Below, one piece after another: positions 34,025 to 42,477 of a stretch of 64,000 bases of DNA. The stretch comes from an uncultured Bacteroides sp. GTDB lineage: Bacteria; Bacteroidota; Bacteroidia; Bacteroidales; Bacteroidaceae. The stretch is taken from positions 1,240,001 through 1,304,000 of the forward strand of contig NZ_OY782855.1 of the NCBI RefSeq assembly GCF_963678425.1, written 5' to 3'. Position 1 is the first letter of the stretch; the number at the start of each line of letters is the position of its first letter. The notes below the pieces were generated by a model. That model ran no database searches. It saw only the letters and a list, made by a program, of their open reading frames with translations, and was not told where the DNA came from. The position numbers and the translations under genes are program-made.

Positions 34025-37000
34025 ATGAAAGCAAGCACCATCTGTAGATATTTTCTCATAGTAGCATGTCTGTTGTCAGGTTTGGTTTTGCAAGCTCAGA
34101 ATAGTTCTGCTAACATTCACGTTGATAAAGCCGGTACTTTACCTACACTCATTTCATCTGCAGATAAATACTCAATTACCGACCTGACATTATCGGGATT
34201 TTTAAACGGAACTGATATCAAGTTTATTCGCGAAATGGCCGGCCGTACAGCTTTGGACAGCATAACTCCAGGAAAAGTAACCACACTTAATCTGGCAGAT
34301 GCAAACATTGTGGCAGGTGGCGTTCCTTTTATTTATATTTTTGAATATAGCTATTATGATTATACGAAAGATAATTCCATTTCAAGCAATATGTTTCGTA
34401 ATCTGAACAACCTGACCTCACTAATTCTTCCCAAAAGTATTTACTATTTAGGGAGTAACTCTTTTAAAGGTTGTACGAAATTAACGTCAATTATCATTCC
34501 AGCAGGCGTTACTACAATTAATGCCGGAGCTTTTACTGGTTGCACTGCACTAAGCTCAGTCACAATACCAAGTACTGTTACGACTATTGCCAGCAGTGTT
34601 TTTTATAAGTGCACTGCATTGTCCTCAATCGACATACCTAACAGTGTTACCTCTATTGGCGGAAATGCTTTTCAGGAATGCGGATTAACTTCTATTATTA
34701 TTCCAAACAGTGTTACATCTATTGCGATTGGAACTTTTTATGGTTGCACCGGATTAAAATCTGTAACCATCCCAAACAGCGTTACATCTATTGCCAATAG
34801 TGCTTTCTATTATTGTCAGAATCTGACTTCAGTCATCATACCAAGCAGTGTTATCTCTATTGGTAGCAATACATTCTCTGGTTGTAAGAATCTGATATCA
34901 GTAACAATACCTAACAGCGTTACATCTATTGGAGCGAAAGCTTTTTCTGACTGCACAGGTCTGACTTCTTTAATTATACCAAGCAGTGTTACATCCATTA
35001 GTGACTATGCATTTAGTTATTGTACCGGACTAACTGAAATTCATAGCAAAGCTCTTATACCCCCAACCATAACATCCCTTTCTTTTACCGGGATATCTAC
35101 CAGTGCGTGCAAAATATATGTTCCAAAAGGAACAACTGCAACCTATCAAGCTTCAACAGGGTGGAAAAACTTTAAAAATATAGTCGAAGAGATTCCTTAC
35201 TATTCAATCAGTTCATCTTCAAACACAGGTGGTACAGTCACTATCAGTAATTCATCAGTAAAAGAGGGAGGATCTGTTACATTCACTATTTCACCTAGCC
35301 AAGGATATAAAATTACATCTGCAACACTTAATGGCAAGGATGTCACTTCTGGAATTATCAATAACACTTATACAATTCCTACTGTTACAGAAAATGTCAC
35401 ACTGACTGTAGTGTTTGCTACTATCCCTCAATATGGAATGGATGTAACCTACAATGCCGGAGGCAAAGTTTTTGTTAATGATTCTATTGTAGTCAGCGGG
35501 AATAATGCTTTTGTTGCAGAAAACACTTCTGTTACATTCAAAATTGAGCCAGAAGTAAATTTTGCAATCGAAAAGATATTACTCAATAACCTGGATATAA
35601 CTGCACAGTTTCAGAATAACAGATACACACTAACTGCGGTATCAACCAACCAATCTCTGGATGTGTCTTTTGTCAGAACTCATTATAATCTGACAGTTAA
35701 TGCCAATGCCGGAGGTAGCATTTATTTAAATGAGCAGGCAATCAGTTCTAATGTTAGAATTGAAGCCAATAAACCATTGACACTTAACATCAAACCCGAT
35801 CAAAGTTATTATATTGCATCAGCTATACTTAACAATAATGATATCACTACAGGAATCATGGATAACGTCTATACAATTTCATCGGTAAATGAGGATATCT
35901 TATTAGCTGTAAACTTCGCCATTATACCTAAACATAAAATAAGTGTAACTTATAATAGTGGAGGTAAAGTCTTTGCCAATGACTCTATTGTAATGGATAG
36001 CATTTTTGCCAATAGAAGTGATTCTATTACATTCAGAATTGAACCAGATGCAAATTATGCAATTGAAAAGGTGTTACTTAATGATCAGGATATAGTCTCA
36101 ATGCTTCAGAACAATAAATACAAATTAGCCGTATCAGCTTGTAATACTTTAGTTGTAACTTTTGTCAAGACATATTATAATCTGACGGTTAATGCCAATG
36201 CCGGAGGTAGCGTCTATTTGAATGAGCAGGTAATCAATTCTAATGTTAGCATTGAAGCCAATAAACCGTTAACGCTCACTTTCACGCCTAATCAGGAATA
36301 CAACATTGCATCTGCCACACTTAACAATAATGATATCACAACTGGTATTATCAATAATACATATGCTATTTCAGCAGTGAACGAAGACCTTATCTTGAAT
36401 GTGACATTTGCTGCTGCACCAGTTACACACTATACGATAAATGCAACTTACAATTCTGGTGGTAAAATTTTCGTAAATGACTCCATTCTAACCAGCGGGA
36501 ATAATGTTTCTGTTGCAGAAAACGATTCCATTACATTTAAGTTCCAGCCAGAAGATGGCTATAGACTCTCAATGGTTCTATTAAATGGAAATGACATTAC
36601 TAATACGTTATCAGCCAGCATTTATACAATTCCTAAAGATACTATAAACATAACTATTTCTGCTACATTTACTGAAATCCCTATTTATCTAAGAATAGAA
36701 CAAGCAGACAATGGAAGTATAAAACAGTTAGTCAAGAAAGGAAGTATTTTCACTTATATTATTGAGCCAGCTGAGAATTGGAAAGTCAATACTATAATGT
36801 TTAATGGTTCTGATGTCACCTCACAGTTGGATGCTCAGAATCAATATACAACGCCTGCCATTACTGAGAATTCCACATTAAACATTAGCTTTGAAAGTAC
36901 AAATACCATAGTAGTTCAAAGCAAAGCCAGCTATTCGGATATAAATACCGCAAACATTCAAACGTCCCAAAGCAATATTAAGGTTTATACAGATCAGGAG

Positions 37001-37171
37001 GCAATAGTAGTAACAGGTGTGGAATTAGGAGATGTAATTTCTGTCTATACTGAATCCGGAGTCTTGTTGCAGAGTACCAAGGTGACAGACGAGATGGTTA
37101 GAATCAATGTTTCTACCGGGCACACCTACCTGATTAGAACAAAATACAAGGCATTCAAGGTAGCTTTATAG
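34025..37171 (+). CDS. Large secreted LRR and beta-repeat surface protein
   Basis: The 1048-residue protein has a signal peptide (about 1-25), an N-terminal domain shared with the protein at 22920, and LRR_5 repeats (about 130-350). Seven modules of about 75-80 residues follow (about 395-950), like divergent InlB B-repeats (YNLTVNANAGGSIYLNE, ITTGIMDNVYTISSVNED). Modules 2-5 alternate between two types, giving a two-module super-repeat. It ends with a tail (IKVYTDQEAIVVTGV...AFKVAL) almost the same as that of its paralogue. It is probably an adhesin. A terminator follows. Confidence 0.85.
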   Translation: MKASTICRYFLIVACLLSGLVLQAQNSSANIHVDKAGTLPTLISSADKYSITDLTLSGFLNGTDIKFIREMAGRTALDSITPGKVTTLNLADANIVAGGVPFIYIFEYSYYDYTKDNSISSNMFRNLNNLTSLILPKSIYYLGSNSFKGCTKLTSIIIPAGVTTINAGAFTGCTALSSVTIPSTVTTIASSVFYKCTALSSIDIPNSVTSIGGNAFQECGLTSIIIPNSVTSIAIGTFYGCTGLKSVTIPNSVTSIANSAFYYCQNLTSVIIPSSVISIGSNTFSGCKNLISVTIPNSVTSIGAKAFSDCTGLTSLIIPSSVTSISDYAFSYCTGLTEIHSKALIPPTITSLSFTGISTSACKIYVPKGTTATYQASTGWKNFKNIVEEIPYYSISSSSNTGGTVTISNSSVKEGGSVTFTISPSQGYKITSATLNGKDVTSGIINNTYTIPTVTENVTLTVVFATIPQYGMDVTYNAGGKVFVNDSIVVSGNNAFVAENTSVTFKIEPEVNFAIEKILLNNLDITAQFQNNRYTLTAVSTNQSLDVSFVRTHYNLTVNANAGGSIYLNEQAISSNVRIEANKPLTLNIKPDQSYYIASAILNNNDITTGIMDNVYTISSVNEDILLAVNFAIIPKHKISVTYNSGGKVFANDSIVMDSIFANRSDSITFRIEPDANYAIEKVLLNDQDIVSMLQNNKYKLAVSACNTLVVTFVKTYYNLTVNANAGGSVYLNEQVINSNVSIEANKPLTLTFTPNQEYNIASATLNNNDITTGIINNTYAISAVNEDLILNVTFAAAPVTHYTINATYNSGGKIFVNDSILTSGNNVSVAENDSITFKFQPEDGYRLSMVLLNGNDITNTLSASIYTIPKDTINITISATFTEIPIYLRIEQADNGSIKQLVKKGSIFTYIIEPAENWKVNTIMFNGSDVTSQLDAQNQYTTPAITENSTLNISFESTNTIVVQSKASYSDINTANIQTSQSNIKVYTDQEAIVVTGVELGDVISVYTESGVLLQSTKVTDEMVRINVSTGHTYLIRTKYKAFKVAL

Positions 37172-37191
37172 AATATAGTTATTGCACAAAA

Positions 37192-37229
37192 AAAGAATGA
37201 GTAGCTGATTTTCACACTACTCACTCTTT
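37192..37229. terminator. Bidirectional terminator
   Basis: A 13-bp stem with one mismatch (AAAGAATGAGTAG with CTACTCACTCTTT) sits between convergent genes and has A/T runs on both sides. Confidence 0.75.
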
Positions 37230-37265
37230 CTTATTTTTAATAAATTAAAGCGTAAATTTTATCTG

Positions 37266-37568
37266 CTATTTTTTTACGGGAGCAGAAGGAGTTACTTTCT
37301 TTTCACCTTTTTTCAGAGCTTTTTTACCAGTCTTAACGGCCTTTTTTTCAGCTTTTACAGCCTTTTTCTCTACTTTAGCAGTTCCTTTTTCGGTTTTAAC
37401 AGCTTCCTTTTCTACTTTGGTGGCTCCCTTTTCCACTTTAACAGCTTTTTTCTCAACCTTTACCTGCTCCTTTTTAACATCTGCCTTTTTAACAGTTTTT
37501 TGTGCATAACCACCTACACAAAAACAAAGAGCAAATAAGAAAGTAATAAATAAAACTAACTTTTTCAT
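37266..37568 (-). CDS. Small exported lysine-rich repeat protein
   Basis: The 100-residue protein has a signal peptide (about 1-22, cut at GYA-Q). The mature part is a low-complexity series of KVEKKAVK/AVKTEKGTA-type repeats of about 7 residues, with very high Lys and Val/Ala and no Trp, Tyr or Cys. It should be strongly basic and could bind acidic polymers such as nucleic acid or surface glycan; the function is unknown. It stands alone between convergent and divergent neighbours. Confidence 0.7.
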   Translation of the reverse strand: MKKLVLFITFLFALCFCVGGYAQKTVKKADVKKEQVKVEKKAVKVEKGATKVEKEAVKTEKGTAKVEKKAVKAEKKAVKTGKKALKKGEKKVTPSAPVKK

Positions 37569-37859
37569 AATCTAGAAATTTAAATTGTTAATATTTTCAT
37601 CAAGTACATACTAAGATTTTGCACTTATCCAATTCAGGAACAAAAAAACGCAAGAAAAGTTCATGGCTTTTTGTACCTAACAAAACACAAGTTAAATTAA
37701 TTTACCCAATCACTATGGAGATTCAAGAAGAAATTTCTTCTCTTTATAGAAATATTTAATAAAAAAATTACTACATTGACTTTATCATGTTTTATAAAGC
37801 AATATCAGGCTTTGTATAAAACTGTAAAATATAAAAAATGCAAAAAATATGATTTTTAT

Positions 37860-37889
37860 TTGTTTTCTAGAAATTAATATATAGTTTTG
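37860..37889 (+). promoter_or_regulatory. Promoter of the tetR-efflux operon
   Basis: TTG at 37860-37862 and TAGTTTTG at 37882-37889 are spaced 19 nt apart, matching the Bacteroidetes -33/-7 consensus. Confidence 0.65.
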
Positions 37890-37896
37890 CAATCAA

Positions 37897-37912
37897 TTAA
37901 CAGAGCTGTTAA
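37897..37912. promoter_or_regulatory. TetR operator candidate 1
   Basis: TTAACAGAGCTGTTAA has 7-bp arms around a 2-nt centre, starting 7 nt after the -7 box. A near-identical palindrome lies upstream of tolC at 38563-38578. Confidence 0.65.
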
Positions 37913-37926
37913 ACAAACGTGTTATT

Positions 37927-38547
37927 ATGAAAGAGAAAGAAGACATTAATACAGAACAGGCAATAATGGAAGCTGCTGAGAAGGAGTTTTTAGACAAAGG
38001 ATATACCCTGACCAAGACAACTGAAATTGCCAGAATAGCCGGTGTAAACCACGCTATGCTTCATTACTATTTCCGAACAAAAGACAATCTTTTCGAAAAG
38101 GTATTCCAAAAAAAAGTAGCTCTTTTAGCTAATTCGTTTATGCCTAAGATTGAAGAAAAAATGCCATTTATAGAAAAAGTAGAGTATATAGTCAAAGCTC
38201 ACTTTGATTTCCTGGCATCAAACCCAAAGCTACCTTTTTTTGTTTTAAATGAGTTCCTTACCAATAAAGAAAGACTGGATAAATTTCCTATAATTGCCGG
38301 ACCTGCAATAAGACACATTCTTGAGAAGCTAAATGCAGAAATGGAAGTTGCAATAAAGAATAAGGAGATTTGCGCTGTTGATCCGGTCCATCTATTATTG
38401 GATATTGTTTCATTAAATGTTTTTGCCTTTTTGGCTCATCCCATTATAGAACGTGTTGCTGGTTCTTTCGGAAAAGAGTATCATTCTTTACTGGCTGAAA
38501 AAAAGGTTGAAAACGTCGAAATAATTTTAAGAAGGTTACGCCCATAG
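37927..38547 (+). CDS. TetR-family transcriptional repressor of the efflux operon
   Basis: The 206-residue regulator has an N-terminal helix-turn-helix (about 12-57; TKTTEIARIAGVNHAMLHYYFRTKDNLF) and a variable C-terminal ligand-binding domain (about 75-200). Its place directly before a tolC-hlyD-ABC-permease operon matches E. coli cecR (ybiH) before ybhGFSR. Two palindromes, one right after its own promoter and one before tolC, suggest that it represses both itself and the pump. The ligand is unknown. Confidence 0.92.
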   Translation: MKEKEDINTEQAIMEAAEKEFLDKGYTLTKTTEIARIAGVNHAMLHYYFRTKDNLFEKVFQKKVALLANSFMPKIEEKMPFIEKVEYIVKAHFDFLASNPKLPFFVLNEFLTNKERLDKFPIIAGPAIRHILEKLNAEMEVAIKNKEICAVDPVHLLLDIVSLNVFAFLAHPIIERVAGSFGKEYHSLLAEKKVENVEIILRRLRP

Positions 38548-38562
38548 TTTTTTGCCATGGCG

Positions 38563-38578
38563 TTAACAGAATTGTTAA
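38563..38578. promoter_or_regulatory. TetR operator candidate 2
   Basis: TTAACAGAATTGTTAA matches operator 1 at 14 of 16 positions and is followed by the same AC. It lies 16 bp after the tetR stop and 35 bp before the tolC start, right after a TTTTTTG run that may serve as a -7 box. Confidence 0.65.
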
Positions 38579-38612
38579 ACAGATTAGTTTATCAAAATTA
38601 AAGAATATATTT

Positions 38613-39878
38613 ATGAAAAAAGTGGCATTCATTATTACCCTTGCTTTCATTTGTACACACACTTCTATCTACGGACAACTGTCTATAGAAGATTGTTATA
38701 AGAAAGCACAGACAAACTACCCACTGGTAAAACAGTATGGATTGATTGAACAATCCAAAGACTACAACTTGTCGAATGCAGACAAAGGCTATCTGCCTCA
38801 AGTTTCTTTTTCGGCAAAAGCAACTTACCAGTCTGCAATTACTAAACTTCCTATTACATTACCCAATGTAAGTATTAAAGGAGTAAACAAAGATCAATAT
38901 CAATCAGTTGTTGAGGTCAATCAAAATGTATGGGATGGTGGAATTATCCGAAATCAGAAGAAAATAACTGAAGCAAGCTCTGCCGTCGATAAGCAAAAAC
39001 TTGATGTAGATATGTATGCCATCAACGATAGGGTAAACCAAATATTCTTTGGAATCCTGTTGTTGGATGAGCAAATAAAGCAGAATGTATTGTTGCAGGA
39101 TGAATTAAAACGCAGCTACAATCAAGTTTCATCTTATGTAACTAACGGCATTGCTAATCAGGCTGATCTGGATGCAGTAAAGGTCAATCAGCTTAGTACG
39201 GCTCAACGCAAAGTGGAACTGGAAGCTACACGCAAAGCTTACATGGAAATGCTTGCTGCAATGATTGGTGAACCTATAAAAGAGAATGATCATCTGATAA
39301 AGCCATCTACTGCCGAAAGTAGTTCATTACAAACAACTATAAACCGACCAGAATTACAATTATTTGAGGCTCAGAACAAGTTGTTCGAAACTCAGAAGAG
39401 CATTATTGATGCAAAGAACATGCCAAAACTAGGAGTCTTTGTTCAGGGAGGATACGGCAATCCGGGGCTGAATATGCTTAAAAATGAATTCACACCTTAT
39501 TATATTGCAGGTGCCCGGCTTACATGGAATTTTGGAAGTCTTTACACAAAAAAGGACGATAAGAAATTACTGGATAACAATCAGCAGAACATAGCTGTGC
39601 AAAAAGAAACATTCCTGTTCAATACAAATTTAAAAATGACTCAGCAAAGTAATGAGATTGATAAGATAAAGCAACTGATGCGGGATGATGATGAAATAAT
39701 CCGTCTGCGCACAAATATAAAAAAGGCATCGGAGGTAAAGGTTGAACACGGAACATTAAGTGTTACAGATTTACTACGGGATATAAATTCTGAAGATCAG
39801 GCAAAGCAGAGTAAAGTACTTCACGAGATTCAGCTATTAATATCAATCTACAATTATAAAAACAGTACAAACAATTAA
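38613..39878 (+). CDS. TolC-family outer-membrane efflux protein
   Basis: The 421-residue protein has a signal peptide (about 1-21) followed by two long helical, coiled-coil rich repeats typical of TolC proteins. Features include NVWDGGIIRNQKKITEASSA (about 105-125), NQADLDAVKVNQLSTAQRKV and, in the second repeat, LTWNFGSLYTKKDDKKLLDN. It forms the outer-membrane channel of a tripartite pump. The gene order tetR, tolC, hlyD, two ATPases, two permeases indicates one dedicated export system. The next gene begins 12 bp downstream. Confidence 0.92.
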   Translation: MKKVAFIITLAFICTHTSIYGQLSIEDCYKKAQTNYPLVKQYGLIEQSKDYNLSNADKGYLPQVSFSAKATYQSAITKLPITLPNVSIKGVNKDQYQSVVEVNQNVWDGGIIRNQKKITEASSAVDKQKLDVDMYAINDRVNQIFFGILLLDEQIKQNVLLQDELKRSYNQVSSYVTNGIANQADLDAVKVNQLSTAQRKVELEATRKAYMEMLAAMIGEPIKENDHLIKPSTAESSSLQTTINRPELQLFEAQNKLFETQKSIIDAKNMPKLGVFVQGGYGNPGLNMLKNEFTPYYIAGARLTWNFGSLYTKKDDKKLLDNNQQNIAVQKETFLFNTNLKMTQQSNEIDKIKQLMRDDDEIIRLRTNIKKASEVKVEHGTLSVTDLLRDINSEDQAKQSKVLHEIQLLISIYNYKNSTNN

Positions 39879-39890
39879 TACTCTTACAAT

Positions 39891-40796
39891 ATGAAACTCA
39901 TAATAGGTATATTATACGGCACACTTGCCACTACATTATTATCTGCTTGCGGAAACGAAAAAGGTAAATATGATGCTACAGGAACATTTGAAGCAACAGA
40001 AGTGATTGTTTCTTCTGAAGCATCGGGCAAACTTATGGATTTTAATGTAACTGAAGGTGATTTACTTCAACAAGGTGCAGAGATAGGATATGTAGATACT
40101 GTGCAACTTTATCTGAAAAAGCTTCAGCTGGAGGCAAATACAACAACGGTAAGAAGCAGAAAACAGGATGTAAACAAACAGATTGCTGCTATAAAGCAAC
40201 AGATTGCCACTCAGCAAAGGGAGAAAAACCGTTTTGAGAATCTGGTAAAGAGTAACGCAGCCAACCAGAAACAAGTGGATGATATTAATGCTCAGATTGC
40301 TTACCTGCAGAAACAACTGGCAGCCCAGACTTCTACTCTGGAAAACAACAATGCTGGAGTAACGGGAGAAAGTTCTTCACTTGAAATTCAGATTGCTCAA
40401 TTGGAAGACCAACTTCGGAAATGTCATATAACCTCTCCTATTAACGGAACAGTATTAAGCAAATATGCTGAAAAAGGCGAGCTTGCCACTCCGGGGAAGG
40501 CACTCTTTAAAGTAGCCGATATAGGAAATATGTATTTACGCGCATATATAACTTCCGATCAGCTTTCAAAAATCAAAATTGGTCAGAAGGTGAAAGTCTT
40601 TGCCGATTACGGAGCAGACAATGTGAAAGAGTTTCCGGGAACTATTAGCTGGATTTCAAACAAGTCTGAATTTACTCCAAAAGGAATTCTCACAAAAGAT
40701 GAGCGCGCCAATCTTGTTTATGCTGTAAAAGTTGCAGTTAAGAATAGTGGAGATATTAAAATTGGAATGTACGGAGAAGTTAGCTTTACAAAGTAA
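39891..40796 (+). CDS. HlyD/YbhG-type periplasmic adaptor lipoprotein
   Basis: The 301-residue adaptor has a lipobox LLSAC (Cys20). A biotinyl-lipoyl-like half-motif (VSSEASGKLMDFNVTEGDLL) at about 40-60 and its partner (ITSPINGTVLSKYAEKGELA) at about 180-200 bracket a coiled-coil hairpin (about 75-175). It would link the ABC permeases to TolC. Its last A is shared with the ATG of the ATPase gene (TAATG), so translation is coupled. It resembles E. coli YbhG. Confidence 0.92.
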   Translation: MKLIIGILYGTLATTLLSACGNEKGKYDATGTFEATEVIVSSEASGKLMDFNVTEGDLLQQGAEIGYVDTVQLYLKKLQLEANTTTVRSRKQDVNKQIAAIKQQIATQQREKNRFENLVKSNAANQKQVDDINAQIAYLQKQLAAQTSTLENNNAGVTGESSSLEIQIAQLEDQLRKCHITSPINGTVLSKYAEKGELATPGKALFKVADIGNMYLRAYITSDQLSKIKIGQKVKVFADYGADNVKEFPGTISWISNKSEFTPKGILTKDERANLVYAVKVAVKNSGDIKIGMYGEVSFTK

Positions 40797-41713
40797 TGGC
40801 AGCAATTGAAGTAGAGGGAATCTCTAAAAAATATGGTGAAGTAGAAGCGCTAAAGAATGTTTCATTCTCAGTTAATCCGGGAGAAATGTTTGGACTGATT
40901 GGTCCCGACGGTTCCGGAAAGACTACGATGTTCCGTATTCTCACCACATTAATCAGACCCAACAGCGGGAATGCTACTGTTGACGGACTTGACATTGTGA
41001 AGGATTACAAGGAAATACGTAACCGTGTGGGTTATATGCCGGGACGCTTCTCTCTTTATCAGGATATGACGGTTGAGGAAAATCTGAAATTCTTCGCTAC
41101 GGTATTCAATACTACGATTGAAGAGAACTACTATCTGATTAAAGATATCTATCAGCAAATAGAGCCCTTCAAGAAACGCCGTGCTGGGAAACTGTCGGGA
41201 GGTATGAAGCAGAAGCTGGCATTAAGTTGTGCCCTGATACATAAGCCAACAGTTCTTTTCCTTGACGAGCCAACCACCGGTGTGGATCCGGTTTCAAGAA
41301 AAGAATTCTGGGAAATGCTGAAAAAGCTGAAAGCCCAAGGCATAACAATTCTGGTATCGACACCTTATATGGACGAGGCTGTACTTTGCGATAGAATTGC
41401 TTTGATTCAGGATGGAAGTTTTCTGGGTATTGAAACTCCGCAGGAGATTGTAAGTGATTTCAAGGAAGTTCTCTGGTCGGCCAAAAGTCATAATATGTCG
41501 GCTTTGCTTAATGAATTAAGAACATGTGAGGGAGTAAAAAGCTGTTTTGCTTTCGGAACTGTACATCACCTTACTGTTGACCCGTCATTAACCATCGCAA
41601 CGCTGGAAAAACAGATGCAGGATAAAGGGTACTGGGATATAGAAATCAATGAGATAACGCCAACAATTGAGGATTGTTACATGCAACTGTCTTCTAAACC
41701 AAAGGAAGTCTAA
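40796..41713 (+). CDS. ABC transporter ATPase (first half of YbhF-like)
   Basis: The 305-residue ATPase carries Walker A GPDGSGKTT (about 37-45), signature LSGGMKQKLALSCAL (about 135-149), and Walker B VLFLDEPTTGVDP. It corresponds to the N-terminal ATPase half of E. coli YbhF, which is one fused gene there but two genes here. Note D in the Walker A (GPDGSG). It overlaps the adaptor stop by one base. The final 80 residues form the DUF4162-like extension. Confidence 0.93.
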   Translation: MAAIEVEGISKKYGEVEALKNVSFSVNPGEMFGLIGPDGSGKTTMFRILTTLIRPNSGNATVDGLDIVKDYKEIRNRVGYMPGRFSLYQDMTVEENLKFFATVFNTTIEENYYLIKDIYQQIEPFKKRRAGKLSGGMKQKLALSCALIHKPTVLFLDEPTTGVDPVSRKEFWEMLKKLKAQGITILVSTPYMDEAVLCDRIALIQDGSFLGIETPQEIVSDFKEVLWSAKSHNMSALLNELRTCEGVKSCFAFGTVHHLTVDPSLTIATLEKQMQDKGYWDIEINEITPTIEDCYMQLSSKPKEV

Positions 41714-41726
41714 ATAGAATACAAGT

Positions 41727-42473
41727 ATGAATAAAGACAATATAGTGATTGAAACCAAGGAGTTGACTAAGCGTTTCGGCAATTTTACGGCCGTAGACCA
41801 CATTAGCTTCAATGTTTTTGAAGGTGAGATCTTTGGTTTTCTCGGAGCAAACGGAGCCGGTAAAACCACAGCCATGAGAATGCTTTGCGCTTTGAGCAAG
41901 CCTACATCCGGAAAAGGCAAGGTAGCAGGCTTTGATATTGGCAAAGAATCTGAATTGGTGAAACGAAACATCGGTTACATGAGCCAGAAGTTTTCTCTTT
42001 ACGAAGACCTTAAAGTGTGGGAAAACATTCGTCTGTTTGCCGGAATATATGGAATGAAAGATAAAGATATTGCCATAAAGACAGAAGAACTGCTTGCCCG
42101 ATTGGGTTTCGAATCTGAAAGAAACACATTGGTTGCCAGTCTGCCGCTGGGATGGAAACAGAAACTTGCTTTCTCTGTGGCGATCTTTCACGAACCCAAA
42201 ATAGTTTTTCTCGATGAACCAACAGGAGGAGTTGATCCTGCCACACGTCGACAATTTTGGGAACTGATATATCAGGCAGCCGACAGAGGAATTACTGTTT
42301 TCGTAACTACTCACTACATGGATGAAGCTGAATATTGCAACCGGGTATCTATTATGGTAGACGGAGTAATTGAAGCGCTCGATAGTCCGGCCAATCTGAA
42401 AAAACAGTTTAATGTTCAGGAAATGGAAGAGGTATTCTATAAACTAGCACGTAAAGCAACAAGAGGAGAATAA
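41727..42473 (+). CDS. ABC transporter ATPase (second half of YbhF-like)
   Basis: The 248-residue ATPase has Walker A GANGAGKTT, Walker B IVFLDEPTGGVDP and H-loop TTHYMDE, but its signature motif is altered to SLPLGWKQKLAF instead of LSGGQ-type. This matches the second ATPase half of YbhF-type transporters and suggests one of the two ATP sites is degenerate. It lies 13 bp after the first ATPase and 4 bp before the first permease. It should dimerise with the first ATPase. Confidence 0.93.
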   Translation: MNKDNIVIETKELTKRFGNFTAVDHISFNVFEGEIFGFLGANGAGKTTAMRMLCALSKPTSGKGKVAGFDIGKESELVKRNIGYMSQKFSLYEDLKVWENIRLFAGIYGMKDKDIAIKTEELLARLGFESERNTLVASLPLGWKQKLAFSVAIFHEPKIVFLDEPTGGVDPATRRQFWELIYQAADRGITVFVTTHYMDEAEYCNRVSIMVDGVIEALDSPANLKKQFNVQEMEEVFYKLARKATRGE

Positions 42474-42477
42474 AGCT

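Larger units (their letters stand above)
37569..37926. other. Intergenic region, 358 bp, with the TetR promoter
   Basis: It holds the rightward tetR promoter (37860-37889) and an operator-like palindrome (37897-37912). The rest is AT-rich without recognisable features. Confidence 0.6.
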
